Source: Lysobacterales bacterium (GTDB lineage Bacteria > Pseudomonadota > Gammaproteobacteria > Xanthomonadales > SZUA-36). Taken from it: DNA of 5,610 bases. A program made the translations under genes and the position numbers. The notes under the pieces are model-generated. The model made no database searches, was not told where the DNA came from, and saw only the letters and a list, made by a program, of their open reading frames with translations. The stretch lies in assembly GCA_009692275.1 (NCBI GenBank), contig SHZL01000187.1, forward strand, positions 1-5,610, read 5' to 3'. Shown here piece after piece: positions 1 to 5,610 of this stretch; position 1 is the first letter of the stretch, and each line of letters begins with the position of its first letter.

Positions 1-22
1 CTGCTGCGAACAGTGTTTTCAT
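1..22 (-). CDS. 5' end of a gene leaving the window, probably an exported protein (partial)
   Basis: Read on the minus strand, an ATG at position 22 is followed by an open frame to the window edge giving MKTLFAA. A strong purine-rich Shine-Dalgarno-like stretch (GGGGGA, 31-36) sits 8 nt upstream. A short N-terminus with a lysine at position 2 followed by hydrophobic and alanine residues is how many Sec signal peptides begin, so the product may be a periplasmic or outer-membrane protein; with seven residues visible this is inference only. It lies 73 bp downstream of the TPR-sulfotransferase gene on the same strand and could be cotranscribed with it. The family cannot be determined here. Confidence 0.55.
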
Positions 23-30
23 GTGAATTT

Positions 31-36
31 TCCCCC
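31..36 (-). promoter_or_regulatory. Ribosome binding site of the left-edge gene
   Basis: The minus strand reads GGGGGA followed by 8 nt (AAATTCAC preceded by A of the motif) and then ATG at position 22. The spacing suits a Shine-Dalgarno element, and this is the main reason for calling a gene start in so little sequence. Confidence 0.55.
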
Positions 37-95
37 GGCTCTACAAGGATTACACACGAACATTTGGCCAGAATCGCCCAGCCAATGCAGACCTG

Positions 96-2123
96 TCATG
101 GCGATGAGGGGTGCGCAGACAAGGCCAGTCTGAGCGGTTCCAGTTGCGCCTCAAACAGTTTCCAGTGCTCCAGCGCGTCCTGGTAAATGGGCTGGCGCAC
201 CTGCTCCGAGCTGGCAGTTCGCACTGCGCGGGCGTTTTCGTGCGGGGTGACGCAGGCCTGCTCAAACGGCAGTTCCAGCCAGGCCAGCAACTTGCGGATT
301 TCCTCCTCCGGTTGCTGCACCAATTGCTCATAGTTCACGCGGTAGACTTTGCCGGGCAGCATGCGGTCCCAGTGCGCCATCAGGTCCAGGTAGGCGCGGT
401 AGTACTGGCCGATATGTTCCAGCTTGTAGCTCCACTCATTGCCGGCCTGGAACAATTGCTTGAAGGCGCTGAAGCCAGTGGCCATGGGATCACGCCGCAC
501 ATCGATAATCCGTGCACGGGGTAATGCCAGGTGGATCAATCCAACGTGCTCGAAATTGTTCGGCATCTTGTCCACAAAGAACGGCGCCGAACGCCGCAGG
601 ATGCGGGTGCGCTTGATGTATTCACGGCCCATGTCAAGGCACTCAGAGCGATCCATTTCCGCCAGGGCCAGGGGGTAAGTCGAGCGATTCTTCTTTTGCT
701 GCCGGTAATTGAGTTCCTTGACCAGGCTGGCAAGATGGGCAAGCTCCATCATTCCATCTACCTTGCTGTGGCTGGTCAGGATGTGCTCAACGAGGGTTGA
801 TCCGGCACGTGGCAGCCCAACCACGAAGATGGGCGATGCATCATCAAACCCAGATCCTTCCAGGTCCTCAAACACATCGGACGTGGTGGAGCTTTTCACC
901 GACGAAATATAATTCGCATACTGCACCGGTGAAAACACCGAGCGGGTAGCCTGCGCCTTGTTGCCCCTGAGGTAATAGGCAAACGCCTCCTCCACTGCTC
1001 CCCTGCCCTCCAGTGCCCCTCTGCGCTCCAGTGCATTGGCCAGAGCAAAGCTGAAGTACACCTCGTCTTCTGAATTTCTGGGCGCACGCTCGACCGAGCG
1101 GCGCATCGCTTCCACCTGTCCGGCAGTAAACGTAAAAGTCTTCAAATCCGCCAGCAAATACCATGGCTGGCCATTGTCCGGGTCGCAATCAATGGCCCGG
1201 TGCAGAGATGCAATACACTCAAGCTGCAGGCCCACAATGCGCTGCAATGCACCCAGCCTGGCCCAAACAGTGGATTGAGCCGGATTTTCCTTGAGCACAG
1301 CCTCAACCAGGCGCAATGCAGCTTCATACTGTCCACTGCGCTCCAGCAAAGATGCCTTCAGTAGCCGATAGGACTGGCTGGCAGGATCCAATGACAACAG
1401 CCGGTCAACGTGCAGCAATGCCTCTTCGTAACGTTGCCGGCGCGACAGGAGATTGACGTAGTCCAGACGCGCCGCCTGGTGCCCTGGCGCGTACTTCAGT
1501 GTTGCTTCCAATAACTCCAGGGCTTCGGTGAGTGCGCCTTTTTGCACTGCAATAGTGGACTGGGCGTAAAGCGCGCGAGCATCCTGTGGCTGTCGTTTCA
1601 GGTACATGCGAATGACGATGTCCGCCAGGCCCAGCTTGTCCCCGGTAATCAGGCTCAGGGCGCGCTCGAGCATGGGGTCTGTATCCGGGCCGGCAGGGCA
1701 TTGCGCATAGGCATGCACTGCGGTTTCCTCGTCGCCCAACTGCGCCGCGATGTCGCCGAGGAACTTCCAGCTGTTGAGCAGACGTGGATCAATTTCAGTG
1801 GCGCGGCGAAATGCCTTGAGTGCTTCCCGGCGCCGCGCTGCCAGCCGCAGGCTCAAACCCAATTCCTGGTAGGCAGCGGCAAAGTCCGGCGCTGCGCTGA
1901 GTATGGCCTGCTGGGTCTGCATGGCCTGCTCCAATTGACCCACCTTGCGCTGGCACATGCCCAGCAGGTGCCGGGCCATAAGGTTTTCCGGCTGCTCGCG
2001 CAATAGGCCATTCAGCAGTTCAGTGGCTTTAACCAGCTGTCCTTGCTGAATCAGGTCCGTGACCTGGTTGATCGTCCGCTCGTGCGAAGGCTGGCTTGCT
2101 TGTTCTGGGACGATGGAGTTCAT
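96..2123 (-). CDS. TPR-repeat sulfotransferase family protein
   Basis: The 675-residue protein has two parts. Residues about 14-350 are tandem tetratricopeptide units of roughly 34 residues (for example about 14-47, 48-81, 82-115, 182-214, 215-248, 249-283 and 284-317), several ending in the typical Pro after helix B (DPR, APGH, DPAS, DPDN). Residues about 431-660 are a sulfotransferase domain. It has the 5'-phosphosulfate loop GLPRAGSTL at 436-444, DKMPNN at 518-523, and a 3'-phosphate signature with R544 and S552 eight residues apart within VRRDPMATGFS. These motifs bind PAPS in the family, so the protein should transfer sulfate to a hydroxyl or amine of an unknown acceptor; the TPRs may bind the acceptor or a partner. 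There is no signal peptide, so a cytoplasmic location is likely. The start at 2123 is the longest in-frame ATG and the TPR region begins soon after it, but no clear Shine-Dalgarno precedes it. An 18-bp tandem duplication lies at residues 364-378. Family assignment is secure; substrate is unknown. Confidence 0.92.
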   Translation of the reverse strand: MNSIVPEQASQPSHERTINQVTDLIQQGQLVKATELLNGLLREQPENLMARHLLGMCQRKVGQLEQAMQTQQAILSAAPDFAAAYQELGLSLRLAARRREALKAFRRATEIDPRLLNSWKFLGDIAAQLGDEETAVHAYAQCPAGPDTDPMLERALSLITGDKLGLADIVIRMYLKRQPQDARALYAQSTIAVQKGALTEALELLEATLKYAPGHQAARLDYVNLLSRRQRYEEALLHVDRLLSLDPASQSYRLLKASLLERSGQYEAALRLVEAVLKENPAQSTVWARLGALQRIVGLQLECIASLHRAIDCDPDNGQPWYLLADLKTFTFTAGQVEAMRRSVERAPRNSEDEVYFSFALANALERRGALEGRGAVEEAFAYYLRGNKAQATRSVFSPVQYANYISSVKSSTTSDVFEDLEGSGFDDASPIFVVGLPRAGSTLVEHILTSHSKVDGMMELAHLASLVKELNYRQQKKNRSTYPLALAEMDRSECLDMGREYIKRTRILRRSAPFFVDKMPNNFEHVGLIHLALPRARIIDVRRDPMATGFSAFKQLFQAGNEWSYKLEHIGQYYRAYLDLMAHWDRMLPGKVYRVNYEQLVQQPEEEIRKLLAWLELPFEQACVTPHENARAVRTASSEQVRQPIYQDALEHWKLFEAQLEPLRLALSAHPSSP
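990..1034 (-). repeat. In-frame 18-bp tandem repeat within the sulfotransferase gene
   Basis: Two adjacent 18-bp units (1017-1034 and 999-1016) match at 15 of 18 bases, followed by a half unit (990-998). On the coding strand they read ALERRG, ALEGRG, then AVE (residues 364-378). The repeat keeps the frame and lies in the linker helix between the TPR array and the sulfotransferase domain. It looks like a small slippage duplication. Confidence 0.7.
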
Positions 2124-2192
2124 AACGAAGGCCGGGAATTTAAAAGGTTAGTTTATTTCAACGTTGGTGGCTAAATTGTACCCTGAATGCAC

Positions 2193-2221
2193 CCCACAAG
2201 AGCCCCATGCTTGGCTATACT
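2193..2221 (+). promoter_or_regulatory. Possible sigma-70 promoter for the esterase, in the divergent intergenic region
   Basis: TATACT at 2216-2221 matches the -10 consensus at five of six positions. The hexamer 17 bp upstream, CCCACA at 2193-2198, matches the -35 consensus only in its last three bases. Transcription would begin near 2228 and leave a leader of about 27 nt before the ATG at 2255. The 131-bp region 2124-2254 must also carry the promoter of the divergent sulfotransferase gene. On the minus strand TACAAT (2175-2180) and TAAACT (2150-2155) are -10-like, but neither has a convincing -35. No clear operator palindrome was seen. Confidence 0.35.
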
Positions 2222-2242
2222 CAGGAAACAATTTCCCTGCAC

Positions 2243-2246
2243 GGAG
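2243..2246 (+). promoter_or_regulatory. Ribosome binding site that fixes the esterase start
   Basis: GGAG lies 8 nt before the ATG at 2255. An in-frame ATG upstream at 2207 has no such site, would put 16 polar residues before the signal peptide, and lies before the likely -10 element. The ATG at 2255 is therefore the better start. Confidence 0.75.
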
Positions 2247-2254
2247 AATTTCGC

Positions 2255-3319
2255 ATGAAGTACTCAACACCCTGGTTGATCGGCATGATGGCTGCTGTTG
2301 CACTGACCCCCATGACCGGTTGGACTGCCAGCCCATCTTCAGGGTGTACTGCGACTTCCGGCCTGTTGACCGCCAGCGGAACGTACACCATGTCCTACGG
2401 CGGGCTTAACCGCACGTTCCGGCTGCATGTTCCAACAGGTTACAGCCCAACCGTTCCCAAGCGCCTGGTGACGATTTATCACGGCTGGGGCGGTAATGAA
2501 AGCGAGTTTATCGGCAACAGCGCGGTTACGTCCCTGGCCAATACCCGCGGCTATATCCTGGTTGCACCCCGGGGGATTGGCTCTGGCGCTCCTGACAACA
2601 AGAATAATTCCTGGAGCTTCAAGGGATCCACCACCGGGCTGGACGGTGACGGTGGAGCCGGCATTCTGGGTGCCACCTGTGACTACACCAAACAGACGGA
2701 CTACTCCTACCCATCCTGCTCAGCAATCAAGCAGAACAAGTGCTCCTGGACGCAGTGCCAGCAGGACGACGTTGCATTTGCGGTTGCCCTCGTGCACTAC
2801 ATCGAAAGCAAGATGTGTGTCGATGCGAACAATGTCTTTGCAACCGGCGGCTCAAACGGTGGCATGTTCAGCTGGGAGTTGGGGCAAAACCCGGTAAGCG
2901 CCCCGACCTTCAGAGCCATTGCCCCGTTGATTGGATTGCCCCACCGCGCATACCTTGCCGGACCGGGAAAAGCTGTTGAGATGCCCGCAATGGTGATCAC
3001 CGGCACGACGGACAAAACCGTTCCTCCGGGCGCGTGGGATAACCCCACGTACACAACTACCACCGATGGCGACTTTTACTACTACACGGGAGCCACGGCC
3101 ATCACCAAAAGTTGGGCCGCTGCGCATGGCTGCAATACGGTGGCTAATGCCGTGTCGTTTGATGAAGGCAGCACCAAGACCGATTGCCGGACTTACTGTT
3201 CCGCCACTGCCCCTGCATGGCCCAAGGTGCTCGATTGCCGCGCAAAAATGGGCCACACCTATAACCTGTCCTGGTCGTGGAAAATCATCCTCGACTTTTT
3301 TGACAAACAAACAATCTAG
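2255..3319 (+). CDS. Secreted alpha/beta-hydrolase esterase, PHB depolymerase / feruloyl esterase (LpqC-like) family
   Basis: The 354-residue precursor starts with a Sec signal peptide: MKYSTPW, a hydrophobic stretch at about 7-19, and a likely signal peptidase I site after TGWTA (residue 25). The mature part is a single catalytic alpha/beta-hydrolase domain. YHGWGG at 75-80 is the oxyanion-hole region. GGSNGG at 198-203 is the nucleophile elbow, with Ser200. Asp253 in GTTDKTVPPG and His334 in MGHTY fit the rest of the triad. This pattern is that of the COG3509 group, which includes polyhydroxybutyrate depolymerases, acetylxylan esterases and feruloyl esterases; it should hydrolyse an ester in an extracellular or periplasmic polymer or oligomer. 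Ten cysteines (31, 142, 155, 163, 168, 188, 293, 311, 315, 328) suggest disulfides and export. No separate substrate-binding or linker domain follows the catalytic one, which argues against a classical extracellular PHB depolymerase. It appears monocistronic: neighbours on both sides are on the other strand. Substrate is uncertain. Confidence 0.9.
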   Translation: MKYSTPWLIGMMAAVALTPMTGWTASPSSGCTATSGLLTASGTYTMSYGGLNRTFRLHVPTGYSPTVPKRLVTIYHGWGGNESEFIGNSAVTSLANTRGYILVAPRGIGSGAPDNKNNSWSFKGSTTGLDGDGGAGILGATCDYTKQTDYSYPSCSAIKQNKCSWTQCQQDDVAFAVALVHYIESKMCVDANNVFATGGSNGGMFSWELGQNPVSAPTFRAIAPLIGLPHRAYLAGPGKAVEMPAMVITGTTDKTVPPGAWDNPTYTTTTDGDFYYYTGATAITKSWAAAHGCNTVANAVSFDEGSTKTDCRTYCSATAPAWPKVLDCRAKMGHTYNLSWSWKIILDFFDKQTI

Positions 3320-3336
3320 AGCCCGATCCAAACGAA

Positions 3337-4908
3337 TTACAACTGTGATTCGACCGGCAGCAGTCCGATAAGCCCAACACTGAACCTCTGCCAGGTAGTG
3401 GTGTTGGGCTCTTTCGCATAGCGTATTTCCTCGCCCTGATTGTGTTCTATCCACACCAGGCGCTGCCCTGCTTCCGGCCTGGCCGGGTTCTTCGGTTCGA
3501 GCACCACCGAGTAGCAGGCATTCCCGAGCATTTTTTCGAAGTTAAGTTCGAGTTGCTGCGCCAGCGGCGGGCTGTCGATGAGCAAGCCGATTTCGGTATT
3601 GATATCCACCGAGCGGGGATCAAGATTCATCGAACCGATGAACACCCGCTGCCGGTCAAAAATAAACGTCTTGGCGTGCAGGCTGGCAGCGGATGAACCC
3701 GTGAAGGAAAAGTTTCCGGCATCTTCTGCATCGATATTCAGGCTGGGCATCATCTCGAACAACTCTACCCCGCCTTCGAGCAGTTCGCGGCGGTACTTTT
3801 TGTACCCGGCATGCACTGCGCCCACATCGGTAGAGGCCAGCGAATTGGTCACGATGCGAACCCGCACGCCGCGTTGCACCGCCGCGACCAGCCTACTGGT
3901 GCCCGCCTCGCCAGGCACAAAATACGGGGAGATGATGAACAGATCGGACTGGGCCTTGCCCAGCATGTTGCCCAGTTGCTGCAGCAATTTTTCCGAACTG
4001 GTCCCGCCCCCGGATTTTTCCGGCAGGTCATACAGGACGGCAATGTTTCCCCAATAGAAATTAAGCTCGTGATCTTTCAGCTCCAGAGTAAAGGACGTTG
4101 AACGCATCGCTGCATAATACGGACCGCAGTTTTCACGCACATAATCGTCCAGTTTCTCGCGGGCCCGGGCATACTCTTCAGGGCTTGCATGCTCTTTATG
4201 AAACGCGCTGATTGGAATCGAAGCCGGACTGTTCCAGAACACATCAAAACTATCGGTGACCTCGCCGGCCACCGGGCCCACCACGAACGCGTCCATGTCA
4301 ACGAAATTGGTCAGCTCGTTCAAACCGAAGTACTCGTTGCCAACATTCCTTCCACCCAGTACCGAGAGTGTATTGTCAGCAGTCATGGACTTGTCGTGCA
4401 TGCGGTGGTTCAGGCGTCGCGGATCCGCAAGCAACCCCATTTTCCTTGAACCACGCAAGGCAATGGGATTGAACAGCGACACGCTGAGGTTGGGATGCGA
4501 GTCGAGCAACAGGAAGGCCTCATCGTCAGCCGCGCCTACGCCAATATCGTCAAGCAGCAGGCGCACGCGCACGCCGCGATCGGCCGCATCAAGCAACTCC
4601 TTGATCAGTAACTTGCCTGACTCATCGGCATGCCAGATGTAGTACTGCACATCGAGCGACTTTTCGGCCGTCCGAGCCAGCACCACCCGGGCGGCCAGAG
4701 CCTCCATCCCCTGGTTCAGTGGGTAGGCGCCGCTTTGACCGGGATGGGCGGCAAGCTCCTCGTCGAAAGCCAACGCCAGCTTCGCCTCGCTGGCATCGAG
4801 CTTCCAGCTGGGCTTGCGCACGTAGTTTTCCGGCAGGCTCGCACAACTGGCCAGCAGCACGCACACGAAAACGGCTAGCGTTGGTAATAAGCGACTATGG
4901 TTACTCAA
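3337..4908 (-). CDS. Phospholipase D family lipoprotein with two HKD motifs, cardiolipin synthase C (YmdC)-like
   Basis: From the proposed TTG start the product is 523 residues. A lipoprotein signal peptide (MSNHSR, hydrophobic 7-20) ends in the lipobox LASC with Cys22 as the lipidation site; Ala23 follows, so by the E. coli rule it would be sorted to the outer membrane. Two HxKxxxxD motifs are intact: H171-K173-D178, followed by GGRN at 185-188, and H411-K413-D418, followed by GSMN at 425-428. In the PLD superfamily the two motifs together form one phosphodiesterase or transphosphatidylase site. The full-length two-HKD layout and the ending LLPVESQL recall YmdC/ClsC, which makes cardiolipin from phosphatidylglycerol and phosphatidylethanolamine; that activity is inferred here. 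The frame is open back to an ATG at 5175, but this would overlap the neighbouring gene by 170 bp and bury the signal peptide, so TTG at 4908 is preferred although its Shine-Dalgarno (GGA, about 10 nt upstream) is weak. Another TTG upstream, preceded by AGGGG, would give a signal peptide about 20 residues longer. Confidence 0.88.
   Translation of the reverse strand: MSNHSRLLPTLAVFVCVLLASCASLPENYVRKPSWKLDASEAKLALAFDEELAAHPGQSGAYPLNQGMEALAARVVLARTAEKSLDVQYYIWHADESGKLLIKELLDAADRGVRVRLLLDDIGVGAADDEAFLLLDSHPNLSVSLFNPIALRGSRKMGLLADPRRLNHRMHDKSMTADNTLSVLGGRNVGNEYFGLNELTNFVDMDAFVVGPVAGEVTDSFDVFWNSPASIPISAFHKEHASPEEYARAREKLDDYVRENCGPYYAAMRSTSFTLELKDHELNFYWGNIAVLYDLPEKSGGGTSSEKLLQQLGNMLGKAQSDLFIISPYFVPGEAGTSRLVAAVQRGVRVRIVTNSLASTDVGAVHAGYKKYRRELLEGGVELFEMMPSLNIDAEDAGNFSFTGSSAASLHAKTFIFDRQRVFIGSMNLDPRSVDINTEIGLLIDSPPLAQQLELNFEKMLGNACYSVVLEPKNPARPEAGQRLVWIEHNQGEEIRYAKEPNTTTWQRFSVGLIGLLPVESQL
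3371..3410 (+). terminator. Probable terminator hairpin of the esterase gene, inside the opposing PLD gene
   Basis: AGCCCAACAC (3371-3380) and GTGTTGGGCT (3401-3410) form a perfect 10-bp inverted repeat around a 20-nt loop. The loop can form a small inner ACCT/AGGT stem. On the plus strand the stem is followed by CTTTCG, a short and imperfect T-run; on the minus strand it is followed by TATCGG, which has none. It starts 51 nt after the esterase stop, so it best fits as that gene's terminator. The weak T-tract makes it non-canonical, and the loop is longer than usual. Confidence 0.5.
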
Positions 4909-5005
4909 AACGTCAGGTCCGACAAACAGAAGTTTGCCAGTCTGCCCGATAGCCAGCCCCGGCTGCAAGCAATCAGCCCCTGTCTTCAAGACCGGCGCGC
5001 TGCGA

Positions 5006-5610
5006 TCACGCTGCAGTTGCCAGCCGGTCGAGTTTCTTCCGAAATGAGCCGGCCCACCCGGCCAGCGGATCCATCTTGAGCGCCTGGTTATACAGGCTCT
5101 CTGCTTGCGCAAGGTGCCCCCGGTTGACCGCCGTTTGCAGATGCCTGGCAAGGCGCGAAGCACCCACCACGCCACCGTCTTGTTTCATGTTTTTGAGCAG
5201 TTCTGAAATATTAGCCTCGCGGGCAAACTCTGCAGCGGGTCCGGATAGTGATCCGATGAATTCGCGTTGTACCCTTGTATTGAATAGCGGACGTGCGCGG
5301 GTCAATTTCGGCACCCCGTAGTTCAGGCCTTCTCCTCTCAGGCGCACCAGCGCAGCCATTAAAATACGGCTTCGTTCCTGGTCTTCCTGGCAGGTTGTGA
5401 AAGCGAGTTCGGCGAGTCGTCCTGTTTGTTGCACCAGCAGTTTCCTGGCTTCTTTCGCAGTTCGAGGACACCAGGCCAGTGAGGCCATCGAGGGCAAAAA
5501 GCGTTTATGCTCAATGGCGCCTTCTACCCGCCGCAGTTCACCGTTCAGGGCTGCCATTGCCATCCAGTACACGTCAGATTCGCAGTCCCGCAGATAGCCA
5601 TTGGGCAACA
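5006..5610 (-). CDS. Unrecognised protein, C-terminal part, with TPR-like C-terminus (partial)
   Basis: An open frame enters from the right edge and ends at TGA (5006-5008), giving about 201 visible residues. The first codon wholly inside the window is TTG; it could be a start, but no upstream sequence is visible, so the gene is treated as truncated. The product is soluble-looking and helix-rich, with no obvious membrane segment. Near the C-terminus the segment RGHLAQAESLYNQALKMDP has the A-x-x-x-Y-x-x-A-L-x-x-x-P pattern of a TPR helix pair. The middle contains a SGPAAEFAREANISELL stretch and a KQDGGVVGASRLARHLQ stretch that I cannot assign. Three cysteines are spread without a metal-binding pattern. 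It shares strand with the PLD gene 97 bp downstream and could be its operon partner; no terminator with a T-run is visible between them. The function is not recognised. Confidence 0.75.
   Translation of the reverse strand, partial: LPNGYLRDCESDVYWMAMAALNGELRRVEGAIEHKRFLPSMASLAWCPRTAKEARKLLVQQTGRLAELAFTTCQEDQERSRILMAALVRLRGEGLNYGVPKLTRARPLFNTRVQREFIGSLSGPAAEFAREANISELLKNMKQDGGVVGASRLARHLQTAVNRGHLAQAESLYNQALKMDPLAGWAGSFRKKLDRLATAA

Noticed and set aside
61..87. Stem CATTTGGC / GCCAATG downstream of the sulfotransferase stop
   Set aside because: The stem is short with a bulge and has no T-run after it on the minus strand, so it is not a convincing terminator.
1542..2006. 154-codon plus-strand open frame opposite the TPR region
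   Set aside because: Shadow of the sulfotransferase gene; the TPR pattern is on the other strand and no ribosome site or family pattern supports this one.
2207..2254. Longer esterase start at ATG 2207
   Set aside because: It has no ribosome site, adds polar residues before a good signal peptide, and lies upstream of the likely -10 element.
2852..3454. 200-codon minus-strand open frame antisense to the esterase
   Set aside because: It overlaps the catalytic half of a gene with a clear family match and also runs into the PLD gene. Its composition (Arg/Gly/Val-rich) is typical of a high-GC shadow frame, and it has no recognisable domain.
3578..4057. 159-codon plus-strand open frame opposite the PLD gene
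   Set aside because: It covers the second HKD motif of the real gene on the other strand and has low-complexity Ser/Pro/Arg composition.
4921..4937. Small hairpin CAAAC-AGAA-GTTTG between the PLD gene and its right neighbour
   Set aside because: A 5-bp, AT-leaning stem without a T-run is likely to occur by chance and does not support a terminator or regulatory site.
4909..5175. N-terminal extension of the PLD protein to an ATG at 5175
   Set aside because: It would overlap the neighbouring gene by 170 bp, gives an Arg/Trp-rich sequence unlike a leader, and would place the lipoprotein signal about 90 residues into the protein.

Overview
The window holds ordinary chromosomal DNA of moderately high GC (visibly mid-50s percent or above), tightly packed with bacterial genes. 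The gene families suggest a Gram-negative proteobacterium, probably an environmental gammaproteobacterium: a TPR-sulfotransferase fusion, a secreted LpqC/PHB-depolymerase-type esterase, and a lipoprotein with two phospholipase D (HKD) motifs resembling YmdC/ClsC. The taxonomic placement is inference from family content. No RNA gene, insertion sequence, CRISPR array, attachment site or phage gene was seen.

Layout from left to right. At the extreme left edge, the first 22 bases are the start of a minus-strand gene (MKTLFAA..., with a good ribosome binding site) that runs out of the window. Next, on the same strand, is a complete 675-residue protein with about eight TPR units followed by a PAPS-dependent sulfotransferase domain (96-2123). 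A 131-bp divergent intergenic region (2124-2254) separates it from a plus-strand gene for a 354-residue exported, cysteine-rich serine esterase (2255-3319). That gene converges on a minus-strand gene for a PLD-superfamily lipoprotein (3337-4908, TTG start proposed). A further 97 bp to the right is the 3' part of another minus-strand gene (5006 to beyond 5610), which I do not recognise apart from a TPR-like C-terminal segment.

The three complete genes show no obvious shared pathway. The esterase is predicted to be exported and the PLD protein to be an envelope lipoprotein; the sulfotransferase has no signal peptide and probably acts in the cytoplasm on an unknown substrate. I see no clear undescribed multi-gene system.

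The observations most worth checking are four. A perfect 10-bp inverted repeat looks like the esterase terminator but lies inside the last codons of the opposing PLD gene. An 18-bp in-frame duplication sits in the sulfotransferase gene. The PLD gene appears to use a TTG start. The right-hand gene is unrecognised.
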